Source: Pseudomonadota bacterium
GTDB lineage: Bacteria; Desulfobacterota; Desulfobaccia; Desulfobaccales; 0-14-0-80-60-11
Reading direction: 5' to 3'
NCBI GenBank assembly: GCA_018897875.1
Contig: JAHIKF010000210.1
Location: forward strand, 1 to 17,514
Length of the DNA: 17,514 nt
Part shown: positions 13,980 through 17,514 of the stretch, in pieces
How the letters are laid out: every line of letters begins with the position of its first letter
Numbering within the stretch: position 1 is the stretch's first letter
Notes under the pieces: model-generated
Told to the model about the DNA's origin: nothing
The model's database searches: none
The model's input: only the letters and a program-made list of their open reading frames with translations
Program-made: the position numbers and the translations under genes

Positions 13980-16059
13980 AAAGCACCACCCGGCAATCCA
14001 CGCACCAGCAGCCCTGGGGCGCGGCCACTACGGGGTTGAGGTCCAGTTCCCGGATTTCCGGGTAGTCCACCGCCAGCCGGGAGAGGTTGACCAGGGCCGC
14101 GGCCAGGGCCGGGAGGTCAACCCCGGCCTGCCCCCTGAATCCCTGCAGGATGGGGAAGATTTTTAAAGATTGGAGCATCTTGGCGCCATGGTCAGGGGTT
14201 ATGGGGACCAACGCCCGGGCCACGTCCCTGAGGACTTCCGTATAAATCCCGCCGGCCCCGGCCACCAGCACCGGCCCGAACTGCGGGTCGCGCTTGAGTC
14301 CCATCAGCAGTTCCACGCCGTGCACCTGCTTTTGCACCAGGATGCCCTGGAGCGTGCCCGCGGGGGTGGATTGGTGAAACCGCGCCGTCAGGTCCAGGTA
14401 GACCTGCCGCAGTTCGGCCTCGGTGGTGACGTTGAGGCGCACGCCCCCCCAGTCGGATTTATGCACCCATTCCGGCGAGATGATCTTCAGCACCACGGGG
14501 TAGCCCACCTCCATTGCTGCGGCCGCGGCCCCAGCTTCGTCTGCGGCCAGGACCCCGGGGACCAGGGGCAAATCGTAAGCCTGCAGGAGGTTAAGGGCCG
14601 CCTCCCCCACCAGCACTTCCTCGGGCGGCAGGGGTAGCGGGCGGGAAGATGGCTGGGGCAAGCTAAAATCTCCGGGGGCCGGGGCCTCATGGAATTGCCG
14701 GTAACGCCAGGTGGCCGCCAGACCCATGATGGCCTCATCCATGGTGTTAAAGCAGGCCACATTGGGTTCCCGATCCAGTTCCTCCACCTGGGCTAGGTGG
14801 GCGGTTTTGTCGCCGTAGAGCAGCAGGGCCAGGGGTTTGTGAAGGGGGTTGGCGGAGCGCAGTTCCCGGACCGCGCCGGGGATATTCAGGTCGGCATGGC
14901 GAGGCGAGGTGAAACACGGCCCCACCCCCAGGACGGCATCCACGTGTTCGTCGGCAAAGAGGCCGGCGACGGCCCGCTTAAAAACCCCGGTAAAGGAGCC
15001 CGTGACCATGCCCAGGGGCCAGAGGTCTATGGGGTTACCGAGCCTGTGCCAGGGGATGCGCTCTTCTTCCAGGTCCCGGAGGGGTTCGGGAAAGGGGGCC
15101 AACTCCAGGCCATGGTCTTCGCAGGCGTCCGCGGCGATGATCCCGAAGGCCCCGGTGGCGGTGGCCACCCCCAGGCGGGGCCCCGCCATGGGCCGGAACT
15201 TGAGGAAGGCCCGGGACACCGCCAGCAGTTCCACCAGGGTGCGCACCCGGATGATGCCGGCGGCGGCCAGGGCCAAATCGACAATGGCGTCTTCCCCCAC
15301 CAGGGAGCCGGTGTGGGACATGGCGGCCTTGGCCCCGGCAAGGCTGCGCCCGGTTTTCAAGGCGATGATGGGCTTGCTCCGGGCCACCCGGGCCGCGGTG
15401 GCGAGAAACAACCGGCCCCGTTTGATGCCTTCCAGGTGCAAAACAATGATGCGGGTGTCGGGATCGTCGGCCAAATATTCCAGGACATCCACCATGTCCA
15501 GGTCGCAGGCGTTGCCCACGTCGATGGCCTTGCCCAGCCGCCCGGTGAAGGACGAGGCCCCCACCTGGAAGGCCCCGGACTGGGCCACCATGGTGAGGGG
15601 GGCTGGCGCCGGGTCCCGGGGAACGTCAATAAAAGCGGTGGTAAAGCCGGAAAAGGGGTTGAGGACCCCCATGGTGTTGGGTCCCAGCACCCTGACCCCG
15701 TGCTCCCGGGCGAGGCGGACCAGTTCCGCCTGCAGTTCGGCGCCCCGGGCGTCGGCGTCGGCAAAACCCTGGCTGATCACCACCAGCCGTTTAATGCCAT
15801 GCTGCGCACACTCGACGGCCGTGGGCACCACCCGCTCCCGGCCTAAGGAAATGACCGCCAGGTCCGGGACCTCCGGCAGATCGGCCACCCGGGGATAGGT
15901 CTTGTAGCCCATAATGTCCGGCACCTTGGGATGCACCAGGTAAATGCGTCCGGGATAGCCATAGCTTAACAGCATCTCCAGGTTGTTGTAGGCGCCGGGA
16001 CCGGTCTGGCGCGAGGTGCCGATGAGGACTACAGAACGGGGTTCGAAAAACAGCTGCAT
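13978..16059 (-). CDS. ADP-forming acyl-CoA synthetase (acetate-CoA ligase family)
   Basis: This is a 693-residue fused NDP-forming acyl-CoA synthetase. It interconverts acyl-CoA + ADP + Pi with the free acid, CoA and ATP, an energy-saving step in anaerobes. Domain order: CoA-binding Rossmann fold (about 1-130, starting FFEPRSVVLIGTSRQTGPG), succinyl-CoA-ligase-like domains (to about 450) with the phosphohistidine His249 in MSHTGSLVG, and a C-terminal ATP-grasp domain (about 475-693) containing YPVVLKIISPEWVHKSDWGGV and GPVLVAGAGGIYTEV. No C-terminal acetyltransferase domain is present, so it is not a PatZ/Pat protein. GGAGAAGG lies directly before the ATG at 16059. It follows the adenosine-specific kinase gene on the same strand after 200 bases of repeats. 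The acyl substrate (acetate, aryl or branched-chain acid) cannot be told from sequence. Confidence 0.92.
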   Translation of the reverse strand: MQLFFEPRSVVLIGTSRQTGPGAYNNLEMLLSYGYPGRIYLVHPKVPDIMGYKTYPRVADLPEVPDLAVISLGRERVVPTAVECAQHGIKRLVVISQGFADADARGAELQAELVRLAREHGVRVLGPNTMGVLNPFSGFTTAFIDVPRDPAPAPLTMVAQSGAFQVGASSFTGRLGKAIDVGNACDLDMVDVLEYLADDPDTRIIVLHLEGIKRGRLFLATAARVARSKPIIALKTGRSLAGAKAAMSHTGSLVGEDAIVDLALAAAGIIRVRTLVELLAVSRAFLKFRPMAGPRLGVATATGAFGIIAADACEDHGLELAPFPEPLRDLEEERIPWHRLGNPIDLWPLGMVTGSFTGVFKRAVAGLFADEHVDAVLGVGPCFTSPRHADLNIPGAVRELRSANPLHKPLALLLYGDKTAHLAQVEELDREPNVACFNTMDEAIMGLAATWRYRQFHEAPAPGDFSLPQPSSRPLPLPPEEVLVGEAALNLLQAYDLPLVPGVLAADEAGAAAAAMEVGYPVVLKIISPEWVHKSDWGGVRLNVTTEAELRQVYLDLTARFHQSTPAGTLQGILVQKQVHGVELLMGLKRDPQFGPVLVAGAGGIYTEVLRDVARALVPITPDHGAKMLQSLKIFPILQGFRGQAGVDLPALAAALVNLSRLAVDYPEIRELDLNPVVAAPQGCWCVDCRVVL

Positions 16060-16078
16060 GCCTTCTCCATTTCAGGAA

Positions 16079-16113
16079 GTGAGCCGTAAGCCGTGAGCAG
16101 TGAGCAGTTGGTA
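16079..16113. repeat. Tandem heptamer array (GTGAGCA type)
   Basis: Units GTGAGCC, GTAAGCC, GTGAGCA, GTGAGCA and GTTGGTA lie just upstream of the acyl-CoA synthetase ribosome binding site. The unit is the reverse complement of the CTGCTCA units at 16241-16268, so the two arrays bracket the hairpins at 16115-16183. Confidence 0.8.
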
Positions 16114-16114
16114 G

Positions 16115-16183
16115 GGCGGGCGTCCTCGCCCGCCGCCAACCAGTCAAATGGTGCGTAGGACGCACCCTACGAAAAATTTTTCG
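16115..16183. repeat. Hairpin repeats and a 14-bp palindrome
   Basis: GGCGGGCG/CGCCCGCC (16115-16135) and GGTGCGT/ACGCACC (16150-16166, continuing to CCCTAC at 16170) belong to the families at 57-76 and 20-40. CGAAAAATTTTTCG at 16170-16183 is a perfect palindrome. Confidence 0.7.
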
Positions 16184-16185
16184 AA

Positions 16186-16268
16186 GCAGTGAGCAGTTAA
16201 TGAGAACCGACTCAATGGCTCGGGAGCATCTCTTTCCGAACTGCTCACTGCTGACAGCTTACTGCTTA
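16186..16268. repeat. Inverted heptamer arrays ending on the adenosine-kinase stop codon
   Basis: GCAGTGAGCAGTT (16186-16198) is a perfect 13-bp inverted repeat of AACTGCTCACTGC (16239-16251). The second arm continues as heptamers CTGCTCA, CTGCTGA, CAGCTTA, CTGCTTA (16241-16268). The last three bases, TTA at 16266-16268, are the TAA stop of the minus-strand kinase gene. Confidence 0.8.
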
Positions 16269-16748
16269 CTTTTTATAACCAAACTGCCGCAAGATTTCAT
16301 AACGCCAGGCCTGGCCGGTGCCGTCTTCCACGCCCTTGGGGGAGAGGCCGTCCACTACCCCCAGGATGCCCCGGCCCTGTTCGGTCTGGGCCAGGACGAC
16401 TTCCACGGGGTTGGCGGTGGCGCAGAAGATCCGGCAGACCTCGGGGCAGAGTTTGATGGCGTTGAGCACGTTGATGGGGAAGGCGCCTTTCATGAGGATA
16501 TTGAAGGTGTGGCCCGCGGCGAGGCGGCGGGCGTTCTCCGTGGCCGCGGCCGTGAGGTCGGCATCATTGCCTTCCACCCGGATGAGGCAGTCCCCGGAGG
16601 CCTCGGAAAACGCCAGGCCGAACTTGATGCCGGGGCCGGCGGCCACCAGGATTTCATACAGGTCTTCCACGGTCTTGATAAAATGGCTCTGGCCCAAAAT
16701 CAGATTGGCCCCTTCGGGGATGGTGAGTTTTTCCAGTTGCAACTCCAT
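16266..16748 (-). CDS. Adenosine-specific kinase (DUF355/Adenosine_kin family)
   Basis: This is a 160-residue protein of the small adenosine-specific kinase family known mainly from archaea and some bacteria, thought to phosphorylate adenosine to AMP. The hallmark block NPVEVVLAQTEQGRGILGVVDG followed by SPKGVE is present near residues 120-146, and the length matches the family. The ATG at 16748 is chosen because GAGGTG stands at the right distance before it; an upstream in-frame ATG at 16832 would add 28 residues, overlaps the promoter and is rejected. A good promoter lies at 16804-16832. The stop codon is supplied by a heptamer array. The next gene on the strand is the ADP-forming acyl-CoA synthetase, so both deal with adenine-nucleotide chemistry, but a functional link is not shown. 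Confidence 0.85.
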   Translation of the reverse strand: MELQLEKLTIPEGANLILGQSHFIKTVEDLYEILVAAGPGIKFGLAFSEASGDCLIRVEGNDADLTAAATENARRLAAGHTFNILMKGAFPINVLNAIKLCPEVCRIFCATANPVEVVLAQTEQGRGILGVVDGLSPKGVEDGTGQAWRYEILRQFGYKK

Positions 16749-16803
16749 GGGCGCACCTCGGCATAGGGGCCGGAATTCCTTTCCGGCACAGGTTTTTTCT
16801 GCT

Positions 16804-16832
16804 ATTATAATAATGATATGGAGGGGCGACAA
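16804..16832 (-). promoter_or_regulatory. Sigma-70 promoter of the adenosine-specific kinase gene
   Basis: On the minus strand TTGTCG (16827-16832) and a perfect TATAAT (16804-16809) are 17 bases apart, placing the transcript start about 50 bases before the ATG at 16748. Confidence 0.75.
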
Positions 16833-17514
16833 GCTTTGGAAAGATTTTTGGGGAAAAAGGGGAAAAGGGGAAAAGGCGAAGATAACCCCTTAGCTTTGTC
16901 CCTTTTCGCATTTTCCCCTTTTCGCATTTTCCCCCCTTTCCTGAAAAGTTTGGTGCTCATTGCCGCGTTGTTGCTCTTTTGGGCGGTCCCGGTTGCGGCG
17001 GAGATCAAGTTAGGGTTATATCTCCCCATGACCGGCCCGGCTGCGGCCATGGGCCAGATGGTCTGGGAAGGGGTGCAGGTGGCGCATCAACTCCAGCCCC
17101 AGGTGTTAGGCCAGCCCGTCAAGCTGGTCCTGGTGGACACCCGGAGCGACCGGATCGAAGCGGCCAACGCCGTGAGCCGCCTCATAGAGAAGGATAAGGT
17201 GGCGGCCATCATCGGCGAGGTGATCAGCAGCGACACCCTGGCGGGGGTGCCCATCGCCGAGCGGGCCGAAATCCCCAACATCTCGCCCACCGCCACCAGC
17301 CCCCTGGTGACCCAGAACCGCACCTACGCCTTTAGGGCCGCCTACGTGGATGATTTGCAGGGCAAAGTCGCGGCCCGGTTTGCCTGGGAAAACCTCAAGG
17401 TCAGGCGCGTGGCGGTGCTCATCGACCAGGCCCAGGATTACTGTGTGGGTCTGGCCAATTTTTTCAAGCAGGAATTCAAGCGCCGGGGCGGTCAGATTGA
17501 ATCCACCAGTTATA
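16818..17514 (+). CDS. LivK-type ABC transporter solute-binding protein, 3' end outside window
   Basis: This is a periplasmic binding protein of the branched-chain amino acid/amide (Peripla_BP_6) family. Mature sequence starts near AEIKLGLYLPMTGPAAAMGQ, followed by LVLVDTRSDRIEAANAVSRLI, VAAIIGEVISSDTLAGVPIAE and IPNISPTATSPLVT, the usual first-lobe motifs. A hydrophobic signal segment SLVLIAALLLFWAVPVAA directly precedes it. The start is uncertain. The only ATG in frame is at 16818, which has no Shine-Dalgarno and would put about 43 residues, partly encoded by an octamer repeat, before the signal segment. TTG at 16950 or CTG at 16941 would give a normal signal peptide but also lacks a ribosome binding site. 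The gene is truncated by the window edge. Confidence 0.88.
   Translation, partial: MEGRQALERFLGKKGKRGKGEDNPLALSLFAFSPFRIFPPFLKSLVLIAALLLFWAVPVAAEIKLGLYLPMTGPAAAMGQMVWEGVQVAHQLQPQVLGQPVKLVLVDTRSDRIEAANAVSRLIEKDKVAAIIGEVISSDTLAGVPIAERAEIPNISPTATSPLVTQNRTYAFRAAYVDDLQGKVAARFAWENLKVRRVAVLIDQAQDYCVGLANFFKQEFKRRGGQIESTSY
16850..16936. repeat. Inverted octamer arrays in the livK-like 5' region
   Basis: GGGGAAAA units (16850-16882, the last degenerate GGCGAAGA) are followed after 17 bases by CCCTTTTC-GCATTTTC repeated twice (16900-16931) and a C-tract. The two arrays are inverted relatives with an 8-base period and could fold into a long stem in the leader or N-terminal coding region of the solute-binding protein gene. 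Confidence 0.8.

Noticed and set aside
14797..15898. Two 349-codon plus-strand frames opposite the acyl-CoA synthetase
   Set aside because: Both lie wholly within a confidently identified gene and have skewed compositions (Gly/His-rich, Arg/Ser-rich) typical of antisense frames in GC-rich DNA.
1524..16268. CRISPR array
   Set aside because: The tandem arrays have 7-8 base units with no spacers and no cas genes are present.

Overview
The window looks like chromosomal DNA of a Gram-negative, GC-rich, probably anaerobic bacterium. My best guess is Desulfobacterota (the former Deltaproteobacteria, near Desulfobacca/Syntrophobacterales). The grounds are an LpxC gene (outer membrane lipid A), a PilZ protein, an ADP-forming acyl-CoA synthetase, an archaeal/thermophile-like adenosine-specific kinase, and intergenic regions full of short palindromic and heptameric repeats. 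The taxon is inferred from gene content; no rRNA or tRNA gene was seen.

Layout. Positions 1-535 hold dispersed hairpin repeats and the leader of lpxC (536-1450, +), which ends in a clear intrinsic terminator. Next is a visibly AT-richer island (about 1620-3890) on the minus strand with two translationally coupled genes: a ParB/sulfiredoxin-fold protein with a helix-turn-helix (2609-3724) and an Mrr-type restriction endonuclease (1713-2612). Near-identical palindromes flank the island. This is the best candidate for an uncharacterised system, probably DNA defence. Two minus-strand tRNA sulfur-modification genes follow: mtaB (3919-5391), which carries an in-frame repeat insertion, and mnmA (5669-6718). 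A PilZ gene (6843-7208, -) then diverges from an orphan ParA ATPase gene (7409-8227, +), which overlaps a small Lys-rich gene (8170-8547, +). After these come an exported TPR protein (8846-9361, -), a nitrilase-superfamily amidohydrolase (9637-10434, -) and a CpaA/TadV-type prepilin peptidase with a TTG start (10607-11161, +).

The right third is mostly minus strand. A MurU-like sugar nucleotidyltransferase (12827-13777) and an AmgK-like sugar kinase (11418-12416) probably form a cell-wall sugar recycling pair, although 410 bases of repeats separate them. Upstream of these lie an ADP-forming acyl-CoA synthetase (13978-16059) and an adenosine-specific kinase (16266-16748). A LivK-type solute-binding protein gene (16818 to the window end, +) runs off the edge and diverges from the kinase gene.

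Two kinds of repeat recur between genes. The first is a set of about five hairpin families (REP-like). The second is a set of tandem arrays with a strict 7-base period (8-base at one locus) whose sequence differs from locus to locus. Several arrays sit exactly on the 3' end of a gene and supply its stop codon, and several come as inverted pairs.
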